A stretch of 64,000 bases of DNA from Myxococcales bacterium. GTDB lineage: Bacteria > Myxococcota_A > Polyangia > Polyangiales > Polyangiaceae. This document shows, piece after piece, positions 52,487 to 61,556 of this stretch (the stretch's first letter is position 1; each line of letters opens with the position of its first letter). The stretch covers positions 1,178,001 through 1,242,000 of the forward strand of contig JADJKB010000003.1 in the NCBI GenBank assembly GCA_016706225.1, written 5' to 3'. A program made the position numbers and the translations under genes. The notes beneath the pieces were generated by a model. That model was not told the origin of the DNA, searched no databases, and saw nothing but the letters and a program-made list of their open reading frames with translations.

Positions 52487-53518
52487 ATGGACGCCGTGAT
52501 CAAGAGCTCACTGCTGTTCGCCGGCCTCGCGCTGGTCTTTGCTGCTCCCTCCGCCAGGGCGCTGTCCCAGAGCAAACACCGCAGCCTCAGCGACAGCGCG
52601 TGCCGCGCCCAGAAGCTCCCGACCGAGTTCTGTGATCAGGTGGGCGCTGCCGCGTACAACGTCGACCACTACGAGTGGGAGGATCTCTCCGCACACGCGC
52701 AACCGGAGGTCGGTGAGTCCAAGTGTCAGGCCGCCAACGGGACGATGCTGCGCATTCAGGGCCTGGCTCAGGAACTCCGGACGCTCGCGGCGACCCAGAC
52801 TCAGTACGACCCGGCCCTGGCCGTGGCACTCGGCCGTGCGCTCCACACGTTGCAAGACAACTGCGCGCACAGCGGCATGCCGAACAACGAACACGCTTGG
52901 TTCTCGCTGTCCGACTCGTGCCTCGATACCACGCTGAGCCCGGACGTGCAGGACGCGGCGCTGGCCTGCGCAAAGGAACAGACGAGCCTCGCGTTCCAGA
53001 CCTTCAAGCAGAACATCAAGGTGCTCGAGCCTCCTCAGCCTGACAACGACCCGCCGAACAACAATCAGAACCCCGGATACTGGCCGCCGCGCGGCGGGGT
53101 CTGCGACTTCTTGAAGGGCGCACCGGACTGGGACGGTGTCGACCGGCGCTGGAACAACGCGGTGGTGGTGCCGGCACTTCTCGATCAGTTCGTGACGACC
53201 ATCGCCATCGACCCTGCCGCGCCGGCAAAGGACGTCTGCGCGGGCGGCGAGGGCAGCCTGGAACCCACGCAGATGACGTCGGCCGTCGATACGTCGTCGC
53301 CGACCGAGTGGTGCACCCACATCAAGCTCTACTGCGCTGGCAAGGCGGATGGCACCGATGAGGCCCCGCCCTGGGAAGACGCCACGGCACCATCATCCAG
53401 CGCCAGTGACAGCTCTGGCGGCTGTTCGACGCAGGGCCAGGGCCCCGACAGCCCAGCGACGCTCGGCCTCCTCGCCGCTGCTTTCGCCCTGCTCAGCGCC
53501 CGCCGCCGCCGGCGCTGA
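52487..53518 (+). CDS. Zinc-dependent phospholipase C-like protein with MYXO-CTERM-like tail
   Basis: 343 residues. TAAACT ends twelve bases before the ATG. A Sec signal peptide (cleavage near ARA-L, 26) precedes a helical domain in which ALGRALHTLQDNCAHSGMP matches the zinc-ligand helix of the PLC/S1-P1-nuclease superfamily (His and Asp spaced in H-x3-D-x3-H). Other His/Asp residues are in VDHYEWEDL and NNEHAWF. The last about 35 residues (GGCSTQGQG, a hydrophobic helix and RRRRR) match the MYXO-CTERM plan. Activity on phospholipids is inferred from the fold. Confidence 0.75.
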   Translation: MDAVIKSSLLFAGLALVFAAPSARALSQSKHRSLSDSACRAQKLPTEFCDQVGAAAYNVDHYEWEDLSAHAQPEVGESKCQAANGTMLRIQGLAQELRTLAATQTQYDPALAVALGRALHTLQDNCAHSGMPNNEHAWFSLSDSCLDTTLSPDVQDAALACAKEQTSLAFQTFKQNIKVLEPPQPDNDPPNNNQNPGYWPPRGGVCDFLKGAPDWDGVDRRWNNAVVVPALLDQFVTTIAIDPAAPAKDVCAGGEGSLEPTQMTSAVDTSSPTEWCTHIKLYCAGKADGTDEAPPWEDATAPSSSASDSSGGCSTQGQGPDSPATLGLLAAAFALLSARRRRR

Positions 53519-53524
53519 GCCGCC

Positions 53525-53758
53525 TCACGGGTGGCCCTGCCACCAGTCGGTCTCGGAGCGCGGATCCATGAAGCTCCCGCTGTCGCGGACGGTCACCAAG
53601 GTCTCGGCGCCGCACGCACTACCGATGACGTCACCGCCATGCAGCGCGGGCATCTGTTTGCGCCCAGCCGCGTCGTCCGCGTCGTACTTGGCTCGCAACG
53701 CCGGGGCTGGGCACACACCAACCTCGCATGCTCCGGAGGGTGAGCGACGAGCAGTCAA
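53525..53758 (-). CDS. Weak small open frame downstream of the hydrolase
   Basis: 77 codons from a TTG; some stretches look protein-like (GGDVIGSACGAETLVTV, SETDWWQGHP) but there is no ribosome site, good start or family. It is kept because the 244-base gap has no other content. Confidence 0.22.
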   Translation of the reverse strand: MTARRSPSGACEVGVCPAPALRAKYDADDAAGRKQMPALHGGDVIGSACGAETLVTVRDSGSFMDPRSETDWWQGHP

Positions 53759-53762
53759 CGAG

Positions 53763-54835
53763 TCAAGCGCGCCGGTTCGTCACCCCGAGCTCGTCGAGCA
53801 AACGCCCGATGCGCCGAAACTTCTCGGCCCTGCCGAACTGCAAGAGGTGCCCGCCGTGCCAGCTCTCCATCGGCGCACCGAAGTGATGCGCGATGCGGCG
53901 GGCGTGGGCCACGGGGTGATGCGATCGGCCCGGGCGGCAACGACCAACATACGCTCCCGCGCCACCAGGGGCGGGCGTGCAAGCGGACTCACCACACGAT
54001 GTGCGTCATCCAGCGCGCGGTGCTCGAGCTCGGTCTCGTGAGGCGAGGAGCCGAGGCGGCCCTGATCACGAGCGAAATCTGCCAGTGACGCCAGGGGGAT
54101 GATGGGAACGGCAAACGCAAGCTGCGCCTCGACCGTCGCCAGCAGTGACGTCGTGTAACCACCCAGGCTCATCCCCATTACGCCGACCGAGGGATGCCCG
54201 CGCTCGAGGAGCCAAGCCACCAGGTCCCGCAGATCGCCCATCGCCTGACGAAACCCCTCATTCGAGAGCCGTGGATCGCTGCCCGGGAATGGCGGCGGTT
54301 GACCCAGGCGGCGCGCCGAGCCGCGCACCGCGTGGAACGGCAACACCGGGAGCACCGCGTCGACACCGATGCGATCGAGCCACTCGATGGGCCAGACTCG
54401 CTGCTCCAGATCGTATTGGCCCGCCATGTAACCGTGGATCAAGAGCGCGACCGGACGCGGCTCGGGGCCAAAGAACCCGCGGGCAGCCGCCACCCGATTT
54501 TCGGCGTGCCGCGCGAAGCGCTCCAGCATGCTCGCATCGAAGGGCTGATAGTCGCTCGGCCACGACAGATCGACGACTCGATGCCCGCCCGCGCTCCAGC
54601 GCACGACCCGCTCTGCAGGTGTGATGCTGCGCGGGTCGCGGAAGTACTCCGGGTGATCGTGCGGGTAGAGCTTCGTGATGGCGCCGAGGGCCTCCATCCG
54701 CTCGCGATGACCGAGGGACTCCGCCCGGCTCTTCCCTCGTGTGCTCTTCCTGCCGGCGGTCGCGGCGAGCGTCGCGGCGCGATCGACCGCAGCAGCGGCA
54801 CCTCCGAGGAGGCGTTTGGCGGCCCGCTGGATCAC
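53763..54835 (-). pseudogene. Alpha/beta hydrolase with a single-base frameshift
   Basis: An alpha/beta hydrolase of about 357 residues if corrected. The first 300 residues are intact, including PVALLIHGYMAGQYDLEQ and nucleophile Ser in VMGMSLGGYTT. After ADRITP the given frame turns into Ser/Arg-rich nonsense ending at 53780. In the next frame the sequence continues as VAHARRIAHHFGAPMESWHGGHLL, including the expected catalytic His in SWHGGH, to a stop at 53763. A missing C in the C-run of the coding strand (G-run at 53913-53916) explains it. This looks like a homopolymer error or a recent loss. Confidence 0.85.
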
Positions 54836-55036
54836 GCCGGAAAGCTACACGACGACGGGGTTAGCGGCACCCCGGGGCCCGCTGGAGCCCGGGCGAGTCC
54901 GGGGATTTCCGCGCGTATTTCCCCAAACCCTGCCCGTGCCGAGGGAGCCATGCTACGGCGTGCCTCTCATTCGGGGTCCCCACCCTTTCGGGATCGCCAT
55001 CACCCAACGGAGCTCCGAGGCAACCGGAGTTGGAGC

Positions 55037-55231
55037 ATGTCTGACAGCGATAAGAAGCGACGCTCGGGTCGCAGCCGAGACAGCGAGAGCGCGGAGTCGA
55101 AGCCCAAGAAGAAGAAGGCCACGCAGGCCGAGCCCAGCGAGAAGCTACTCTCGCCGTGGGGCCCCCTGATCTGGCTGCTCATCCCGCTCATCAGCTGCAT
55201 CGTGTACGGCGTCGCGACCCGCGGTCACTGA
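55037..55231 (+). CDS. Small membrane protein
   Basis: 64 residues from ATG 55037, with TTGGAG upstream. The first half is charged (KKRRSGRSRDSESAES, KPKKKKA) and the second is a single hydrophobic helix (WGPLIWLLIPLISCIVYGVA). It is a typical one-helix inner-membrane protein with a cytosolic basic tail. No family is recognised. Confidence 0.7.
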   Translation: MSDSDKKRRSGRSRDSESAESKPKKKKATQAEPSEKLLSPWGPLIWLLIPLISCIVYGVATRGH

Positions 55232-55240
55232 GCTGACTGC

Positions 55241-56437
55241 CTACGCTCTCCAGCCGAACCGCCGATAGACGAAGCTCGCCAGCGCTACCCAGCCGAGCGA
55301 GAGGAGGCCGGTGAAACCGAGCTCCAGCCAGGGACCGGTGCCGGTCACGCCGGAGAACGCGACGAGCAACAGCGTCGGACCGTGTCGTTCGAGCAAGAAC
55401 CAGGTCACGGGCTCGAGCGCGTTGTCCTTCGCAGTGACCATCAGCACGCCGGTCGCGAACAGGTAGCAGAGCGCGGCGAGACTCGCACCGCGTTGGGTCT
55501 TGGACACTGAGGCCAGCGTGAACCCGATGGCGACGGAGCCGAGGGCGATCACCGCGACCACTGCCCAGAAGAAGGGGCGAACCCAGGCCGACGGCACCGC
55601 GATGCCGCCAACGAGCGTGGCCAGCCCGAACGCAAACACGAAATAGAAGCCGAGCCGTGCGAGCACGATCTCACTCGGTCTGGCTGGTGAGAGTGCGATG
55701 GCCGACGCCACGCCGCGCTCACGCTCTTCGGAGGTCATGCTCGGAAGCAGGAAGATGCCGACGAAGAACAGCGACAACAGCACCAGGCCCATGGCAACCG
55801 CCTCGCGTGCGCCGGCTCCGCTGATTGTGCGGAAAGGCGAGCGCTCCACATCGAAGCGCGGCACCCGGGTTCCGGTCGGATCGACTCGTTCGCGAAATCG
55901 CGCATGCGACTCCCGGAGCGCCCAGGCGTCGTCGGTCCCGTCGATCCCGTCGACCTCGCGTTCGACGAGGGCTCGCGTCGTCGCGTCGAGATCGGAGGCG
56001 GTCAGAAAGAACCGGCGTGACTCACGCCACACGAAGGACTCACACCACGCGGCCGCCGCGGGATCCCCCGATGGATGCCAGGTCCAGAGCTTGTAGCCAC
56101 CGCTATTTTCGTCGGGCCGGAGCTGAATGCCGACCGAGCCGATGGGATAACGGATGAAGCCGGGTCGGTTCTGAAGCGAGCGGAAGCTGATGCGGTCGCG
56201 CAGCCCGCGCGGGACATGCGAGCGCAGATGCGCGACCCAAGCGTTCTCGTGCCAGACATCGATCACGCAGCGCGACGCCTGACCTCCTGGCATCACTCCC
56301 GAGAGTGCCCGGGCTCCGGCGAATGACATCAGCACTGCGGTCACCACGATCAGCAGCACCATGCCCACACTGCCGCGGTGGGCTGCGACCCGCCTCAGCT
56401 CCTTGAGCAGCAGCGCGCGGAGCACGATGACGCGCAC
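55241..56437 (-). CDS. ABC transporter permease
   Basis: 398 residues. One helix (about 18-40) is followed by an extracytoplasmic region of about 170 residues and then five or six helices. This is the ABC-2/NatB-like layout, and the segment MTSEERERGVASAIALSPARPSEIVLAR is characteristic of it. It lies three bases after the ATPase gene and is surely its partner. Export of ions, drugs or peptides is typical for the family; the substrate here is unknown. Confidence 0.85.
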   Translation of the reverse strand: MRVIVLRALLLKELRRVAAHRGSVGMVLLIVVTAVLMSFAGARALSGVMPGGQASRCVIDVWHENAWVAHLRSHVPRGLRDRISFRSLQNRPGFIRYPIGSVGIQLRPDENSGGYKLWTWHPSGDPAAAAWCESFVWRESRRFFLTASDLDATTRALVEREVDGIDGTDDAWALRESHARFRERVDPTGTRVPRFDVERSPFRTISGAGAREAVAMGLVLLSLFFVGIFLLPSMTSEERERGVASAIALSPARPSEIVLARLGFYFVFAFGLATLVGGIAVPSAWVRPFFWAVVAVIALGSVAIGFTLASVSKTQRGASLAALCYLFATGVLMVTAKDNALEPVTWFLLERHGPTLLLVAFSGVTGTGPWLELGFTGLLSLGWVALASFVYRRFGWRA

Positions 56438-56440
56438 GTC

Positions 56441-57286
56441 TCAGGCTCCCCCTCGGGCCACGATGTCGATGAAGGCCGCCTCGAGATCTTGAGCCTGGCT
56501 GCGCAATTCGACCACTCGACCGGCGCGGATCAGCTCGGCCAGCTCGGCGCGAGCCGCAGCATTGCCGAAGTCGAAGCTCCGCTTCTGTCCGTCGCCGAGC
56601 ACGGCGTCGACCCTGTGCTCGGTGTACGCCTGTTTCAGCTCCGCGGGTGTGCCTTGCGCGATACAACGACCGCGGGAAATGACCGCCATTCGCGTGCAGA
56701 TCTCGTCGACCTCCGCCATGTCGTGAGTCGTGAGCAGCACCGTCTTGCCGCTGGCGGACAGCTCTTGCAAGAGCCTCCTCACCAGCCGCGCGGAGTGAAC
56801 GTCCAGGTTGGTCGTCGGTTCATCCAGGTAGATGAGCGTCGGCTCGTGCAGAAGAGCGCGCGCGATCAGCAACTTCTTGCGCATGCCCTGAGAAAACCCG
56901 CGCACCGCCAGGTCAGCGGCGTCGCCCAGCTCGACGCTCGAGAGCACCTCGTCGACGCGACGACGAGGGACACCGTACAGATCCGCGAACAGCTCCAGGT
57001 TCTGCCGCGCGCTGAGCTCTTCGAAGTGGTTGTCGCGATCCGGCACGTAGCCGAGCCGCGGCTTGACACTGGCAAGGTCACGCTCGAGGTCATGCCCGAG
57101 GGCAAACACCCGCCCGCTGCTCGGCCGCAGTTGGCCGGTGAGCACCCGCAGGGTCGTGCTCTTGCCCGCGCCGTTCGGGCCGAGCAGACCGAACAGCTCA
57201 CCCTGAAGAACCTCGAGGTCGAGCGCGTCGACGGCGACGAAATCGCCGTAGCGAACCGTGAGCTGCTCGAGCCTGAGCGCCGTCAC
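56441..57286 (-). CDS. ABC transporter ATP-binding protein
   Basis: 281 residues with the complete motif set: Walker A GPNGAGKST (36-44), the signature GFSQGMRKKL, Walker B TLIYLDEPTTNLD and the switch region TTHDMAEVDEIC. A C-terminal domain of about 65 residues (KQAYTEHRVDAVLGDGQ) is of the CcmA/NatA type. Its ATG overlaps the TatA stop (ATGA), so TatA, ATPase and permease form one operon on the minus strand. Confidence 0.93.
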   Translation of the reverse strand: MTALRLEQLTVRYGDFVAVDALDLEVLQGELFGLLGPNGAGKSTTLRVLTGQLRPSSGRVFALGHDLERDLASVKPRLGYVPDRDNHFEELSARQNLELFADLYGVPRRRVDEVLSSVELGDAADLAVRGFSQGMRKKLLIARALLHEPTLIYLDEPTTNLDVHSARLVRRLLQELSASGKTVLLTTHDMAEVDEICTRMAVISRGRCIAQGTPAELKQAYTEHRVDAVLGDGQKRSFDFGNAAARAELAELIRAGRVVELRSQAQDLEAAFIDIVARGGA

Positions 57287-57606
57287 GCCCGCTTGGACTT
57301 TTTGCGCGGACGAGCTTCTTCTTCCTCGTCGTCCGCCTCGTCGTCCTCGTCGTCTTCCTCGACGACACGACGCTTCGCCTTCAGCTTCTTCCGCGGACGC
57401 TCGTCGCTGGCCTTCAGGCGCTTGGATTTCGCGTCGCCGCTGTCTGCGTCGCCGTCCTCGTCACCCTCGTTGCCCTCGACGCCCTTCTTGAAGTTGCGGA
57501 TGCCCTGACCGAGGCCCTTGCCGACCTCGGACAGCCGCTTTGGCCCGAAGACCAAGAGCAGGATGACGATCACGACCACCCAGTGGACGAGGCTGAAAGA
57601 TCCCAT
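57283..57606 (-). CDS. tatA: Sec-independent translocase protein TatA, acidic-tailed
   Basis: 107 residues. The membrane helix (HWVVVIVILLLVFGPKRL, about 7-25) with the FGPKRL hinge and the amphipathic helix SEVGKGLGQGIRNFKKGV are those of TatA, which forms the pore of the twin-arginine export system. The remaining 60 residues are highly charged, with a poly-acidic run followed by KKSKRA, longer and more acidic than usual. ATG 57606 is used; it is the first gene of the operon with the ABC transporter. tatB and tatC are not in the window. Confidence 0.85.
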   Translation of the reverse strand: MGSFSLVHWVVVIVILLLVFGPKRLSEVGKGLGQGIRNFKKGVEGNEGDEDGDADSGDAKSKRLKASDERPRKKLKAKRRVVEEDDEDDEADDEEEEARPRKKSKRA

Positions 57607-57682
57607 GAAGAGCTGCCTTCGTGTAGCAGCGGGGGGCCGCCCTGCCAAGAGGAGCTGCCCCGAAAGCCGCCCGACGCTCGGG

Positions 57683-58732
57683 TCAGCCCGCGCTGACCCT
57701 GCCCAGGCGTTCCTCGGCCATCATGTCGGCGATGATGTGTGTGGGTTTCATCGCGCTCTCGGCGCGCTCGGCGATCTCGTAGATGGTGTCGAAGATCTTG
57801 GTGACGCGGGCCCGGCTCTTCGCCGCATCGTAACCCTCGAGCTCGGTTGCGACGTTGATCAACCCGCCGGCGTTGATGGCGTAGTCCGGCGCGTAGAGGA
57901 TGCCCCGCTGCATCAGATCGTCGCCGTGGCGTGGCTCGGCAAGCTGGTTGTTGGCGGCGCCCGCCACGATCTTGCAGCGCAGCTTGGGGATCGTCGTGTC
58001 GTTCAGGGCGCTGCCCAGGGCGCACGGGGCCAGCACGTCGCACTCGGAGCCGAACAGGGCGTCGAGCGGCACGATCGCCGCGCCGAACTCCCGCTCCGCG
58101 CGCTCACTCTTGAGCGGATCGACGTCGGCGACGGTCAGCTTGGCCCCGAGACCGTGCAGCTCTTTGCACAAGTGGTAGCCGACATGGCCGACACCCTGCA
58201 CCGCCACGGAGAGGCCGCTGATGTCGTCGCGTTTCATCACGAACTTCACCGCGGCTTCGATGCCTCGGCGCACACCGAGCGCGGTGAACGGGCTCGGATC
58301 ACCCGAACCGCCGTTCTTCGGAGCTACCCCCGTCACGTGTTTGGTGACCGTGCGGATGACCTCCATGTCCTCGAGGCTGGTCCCGCTGTCTTCGGCGGTG
58401 ATGTAGTGACCCGAGAGCTCGTTCACGAACTTGCCGAACGCCTGGAACAGCGCGCCTCGATTGAAGTCCGTCCTGGGCTTGATGATCACACTCTTGCCGC
58501 CGCCGAGCGGCAGCCCCGTGATCGCCGCCTTGTACGTCATGCCACGCGCGAGCCGGAGTGCGTCGATGATCGCGGCCTGTTCGTCGTCGTAGTGAATGAA
58601 TCGACAGCCACCGAGTGACGGGCCGAGCCGGGTGTCGTGTACCGCGATGATCGCGTTCATGCCGGTGGCGGCATCTCGCTTGAGGTGCAGCTCGCCGAAG
58701 CCGTGTTGAGACAGCAGGTCGAATACGCCCAT
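57683..58732 (-). CDS. Leucine/valine-type amino acid dehydrogenase
   Basis: 349 residues of the Glu/Leu/Phe/Val dehydrogenase family, which deaminates branched-chain amino acids with NAD to 2-oxo acids and ammonia. The catalytic lysines lie in GMTYKAAITGLPLGGGKSVI (Lys68, Lys80), and the Rossmann motif is VAVQGVGHVGYHL (about 180). Length fits leucine or valine dehydrogenase rather than the longer glutamate enzyme. GGAG lies about ten bases before ATG 58732, and a TAGGCT box (complement at 58776-58781) lies further upstream, so this gene has a normal leader. Confidence 0.9.
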   Translation of the reverse strand: MGVFDLLSQHGFGELHLKRDAATGMNAIIAVHDTRLGPSLGGCRFIHYDDEQAAIIDALRLARGMTYKAAITGLPLGGGKSVIIKPRTDFNRGALFQAFGKFVNELSGHYITAEDSGTSLEDMEVIRTVTKHVTGVAPKNGGSGDPSPFTALGVRRGIEAAVKFVMKRDDISGLSVAVQGVGHVGYHLCKELHGLGAKLTVADVDPLKSERAEREFGAAIVPLDALFGSECDVLAPCALGSALNDTTIPKLRCKIVAGAANNQLAEPRHGDDLMQRGILYAPDYAINAGGLINVATELEGYDAAKSRARVTKIFDTIYEIAERAESAMKPTHIIADMMAEERLGRVSAG

Positions 58733-58942
58733 GGGTGGCGGTCTCCTTCTCGAAAAAGGTCGGGGGGGGGCGCGCAGCCTAGCAAGACGACCCCGGGGCT
58801 CGAGCATGATTTCCGACCTGCTCCGCGGCTTCCCGCGGGAGCCGCCGAGGGCGCTAGATTTTCGCGAAATCGGCGGCTGACGGCGCTGCCGCGACCGCGC
58901 CGGGTTGCAGGCAGCGTTGGCGGAAGAACGAGCGACGCAGGC

Positions 58943-59953
58943 TCAGAATCGGCCGTTGATCAGGGCTCCCGCCACGTGGGGCCCGAGCGCGGGCGCGACA
59001 CGGAGCGCGGTGGGCCGCTCTTTGGTCGGGGCAGACAGCAGCAGGTAACCGCCGGTCGCCAGCGCCGCCACTCCCACCCCCCAGAAGGCGACGCCGAGCG
59101 TGGTGTAGGTCTTCCCCTTCTTCTCCTTGCTGTCGACGTCGTCCGCGCGGTCCGCGGGGCACTCCGTCTGCGCCGGACAGATCGCGTCGAGGTCGTCGAT
59201 CAGGTCCCCGCGCAGCTTCCACATGTAGAACCCTCCGGCGGTCGCCAGGACTCCGCCGCCAATGAAGAGCCAGGGCACGACGGACGCGCCGCCGGCGTCG
59301 TTCGTTGCATCCTTGTCTGGCGCCGGGCTCGGCGCCGGTGCCGCGGGAGTTGCGGGCGGAACGGGCGGACGAGTCGCTTCCGCGGGCGACCCCGGTGCGG
59401 TCAGCTCCACCCGCGCACGTTTCCCTTCGCTGGCGCTGAAGCTCTTTTCGAGCGGGCCCGTTGCGAACTCGGCGACGAGTTTGTGCTGACCCGGGTTCAC
59501 GGGGATCGGCGCATCGAGAGCGACGACCGAGAGTGAATTGCCATCGAGGCTGAGTGTGGTGGGCTTGGCCGCCCCCTTGATGCTGATCTCCAACATCGGA
59601 AGTCGCGCCCGCAGGGCCGACAGCTCGTTCGCCGCGGCCGTCTCGACCTGCGTGTTGCCTTCGGCCTTGGCGCTCTCGACGGTGCGCTCCAGGCTGACCA
59701 CGGCTTCCACCAACGCACCGGTCTTCATTTCACAAAGCCCGACGTGAAACGTGATGGCCGGCGTCCTCTTCACCTCGGCCGCCCGGCGGAAGCGCTCCAG
59801 CGCGGCTGCGAAGTCGGATTTCTCCTCGAGTGCCAGGCCTTCGGTGAACCACTGTTTTGCCGCGGCGATCTCCGAGGCGGACTGCGCCCCGACGGAACCG
59901 GGCCGCACGACCAGGAGGCCGAGCACGAGAAACGCTGCGGGGAATTTGCGCAT
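58943..59953 (-). CDS. Exported TPR-type protein with C-terminal membrane segments
   Basis: 336 residues. A signal peptide (MRKFPAAFLVLGLLVVRPGSVGA) is followed by a TPR pair (about 30-100: AKQWFTEGLALEEKSDFAAALERF, HVGLCEMKTGALVEAVVSLER), a PEGA-like beta domain (about 125-190), a Pro/Ala linker and two membrane helices (about 222-240 and 285-305). This TPR-PEGA-helix layout is frequent in myxobacteria next to Ser/Thr kinase genes, and one lies divergently upstream here. It is probably an envelope adaptor. Confidence 0.82.
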   Translation of the reverse strand: MRKFPAAFLVLGLLVVRPGSVGAQSASEIAAAKQWFTEGLALEEKSDFAAALERFRRAAEVKRTPAITFHVGLCEMKTGALVEAVVSLERTVESAKAEGNTQVETAAANELSALRARLPMLEISIKGAAKPTTLSLDGNSLSVVALDAPIPVNPGQHKLVAEFATGPLEKSFSASEGKRARVELTAPGSPAEATRPPVPPATPAAPAPSPAPDKDATNDAGGASVVPWLFIGGGVLATAGGFYMWKLRGDLIDDLDAICPAQTECPADRADDVDSKEKKGKTYTTLGVAFWGVGVAALATGGYLLLSAPTKERPTALRVAPALGPHVAGALINGRF

Positions 59954-60000
59954 GGGAGCCTGGCCGGGAGCTTACCGGAACCACGGCCGCGTTTCTGCGC

Positions 60001-60006
60001 TAGATT
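60001..60006 (+). promoter_or_regulatory. Candidate -10 box, near-leaderless start
   Basis: TAGATT ends nine bases before the TTG start of the protein kinase gene; there is no ribosome site. Confidence 0.45.
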
Positions 60007-60015
60007 GGCGGTCTG

Positions 60016-61542
60016 TTGAAGGTCGGGGCCCTCGTCGCTGGCAAGTACCGGATCCTACGCCGCCTGGGCGAAGGCGGCATGGGCAGCGTGTGGCTTGCCA
60101 AGAACGAGGTGACGGAGCGCGACTTCGCCATCAAGTTCCTGCATCAGGTCGCCGACCGGCCCCACACCGCTGACCAGCTCAATCGCTTTTTCCAGGAAGC
60201 AAAGGTCGCGGGCAAGCTCCGCCATCCGAGCATCGTCGAGATCTTCGACGCCGGCACCGAGGCGAGTCTCGGGGACGCGCCGTATCTGGTGATGGAGGTC
60301 CTCGATGGCATGGGCCTCGATGAGGCAATCCAACGTGCGCACGCGCTCCCGTTGGGAGTCAGCCTCGAGATCATGGGTGAAGTGAGCCGGGGGCTGGCCC
60401 TCGCCCACCAGAAGGGCATCATCCACCGCGATCTCAAGCCCTCGAACGTCTACCTGCATCGGAGCGGCTCCGGGGCTGTGGTGGCCAAGGTGCTCGACTT
60501 CGGGATCAGCAAGGTGTTGGTCGACGACGCGGGGAAACACATCACGGCCATGACCCGCACCGGCGCCGTGCTCGGGTCGCCGCTCTACATGAGCCCGGAG
60601 CAGGCAGCAGGGGACCGGACCATCGACGCCCGCAGTGACGTACACGCCCTCGGGGTCATGCTGTGGGAGTGTCTGGTGGGCAGACCCCCGTTCACGGCCG
60701 ACACGTACGGGCTCTTGCTGGTCGAGATCATTCAGGGCGAGCGCCCGGAGCTCTCCCGGGTGCTGCCTGCGGTGCCACCCGACGTGGCTGCGGTGGTCCG
60801 GCGCGCGTTGGCGCGCGACCGTAACCAGCGCTTCGAAAACGCTGGCGCCGTTGCCACCGCGCTCGAGGCCTCGCTGTCCGCGCTTGGGCATGTTCCCATG
60901 CTCTCGACGCGGGACGGCGCCGAACAGTTCTTCGCGCTGGTCGGCGAGGACACGGGCGCCACCGTGCAGGAGGGCACGACCACGACGGCTGCGCTCGAGG
61001 TGCCGTCGCAGATCGGAGGCGTCGAACCGACTCCGGCGGTGGCCGCGCAGAGTGAGCAGCGGGAGCCCGCGATCCTGCCCGCGGCTGCGCTGGAAGCGGC
61101 GCCGCTGTCACGAATTCCCGGAACGCGCTCGCCGCTGCCGGCAATCGCAGGGGTGATCGCCTTGGTCCTGGTGGCCGGCGGCGGGGTCTTCTTCGCAACC
61201 CGAGCGAGCTCGAACGGTGAGCCCGCGCTCGCAGAGCCCGGAGCGAGCGCGCCCAGCGTGGGTCTCGATCCGGGTGCGGGTTTGCTCACGGCGCCGAGCG
61301 GACCGCGCGAACCCGACGTGGCGCCCGTGGTGTCGAGCGAGACACCCGCTGCATCGGTGATCGCCTCCGCGCCCGTGGCGCCTGCGCCGCCGCCGAAACA
61401 AGCGGGCGTGGCGACCAAGATCAAGCCGGGGACGAAACCCGCCGAGACCAAACCCGCCGAGACCAAACCCGCCGAGACCAAACTGAAGCCCGGAACAAAA
61501 CCGGATCCGGTTCATCACGGCGTGACGAGCTCGGGGCTCTGA
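60016..61542 (+). CDS. Membrane Ser/Thr protein kinase
   Basis: 508 residues from TTG 60016. The eukaryotic-type kinase domain (about 10-275) has the GEGGMGSVW loop (18-26), Lys40 in FAIKFL, HRDLKPSNV (about 136), DFGIS and the activation segment GSPLYMSPEQ. A disordered part leads to one membrane helix (about 375-393, IAGVIALVLVAGGGVFFA), and the outer region is Pro/Ala/Lys-rich with PAETK repeats near the C-terminus (61441-61485). This is the usual myxobacterial anchored kinase plan, here with no extracellular sensor fold. The divergent TPR-PEGA protein may be a partner. Confidence 0.92.
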   Translation: MKVGALVAGKYRILRRLGEGGMGSVWLAKNEVTERDFAIKFLHQVADRPHTADQLNRFFQEAKVAGKLRHPSIVEIFDAGTEASLGDAPYLVMEVLDGMGLDEAIQRAHALPLGVSLEIMGEVSRGLALAHQKGIIHRDLKPSNVYLHRSGSGAVVAKVLDFGISKVLVDDAGKHITAMTRTGAVLGSPLYMSPEQAAGDRTIDARSDVHALGVMLWECLVGRPPFTADTYGLLLVEIIQGERPELSRVLPAVPPDVAAVVRRALARDRNQRFENAGAVATALEASLSALGHVPMLSTRDGAEQFFALVGEDTGATVQEGTTTTAALEVPSQIGGVEPTPAVAAQSEQREPAILPAAALEAAPLSRIPGTRSPLPAIAGVIALVLVAGGGVFFATRASSNGEPALAEPGASAPSVGLDPGAGLLTAPSGPREPDVAPVVSSETPAASVIASAPVAPAPPPKQAGVATKIKPGTKPAETKPAETKPAETKLKPGTKPDPVHHGVTSSGL

Positions 61543-61556
61543 GCCTTCGAGCGAGC

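Noticed and set aside
58762..58770. Nine-G run upstream of the amino acid dehydrogenase as another assembly scar
   Set aside because: It lies in the untranslated leader, with an intact gene on each side and a plausible ribosome site after it; nothing is broken there.
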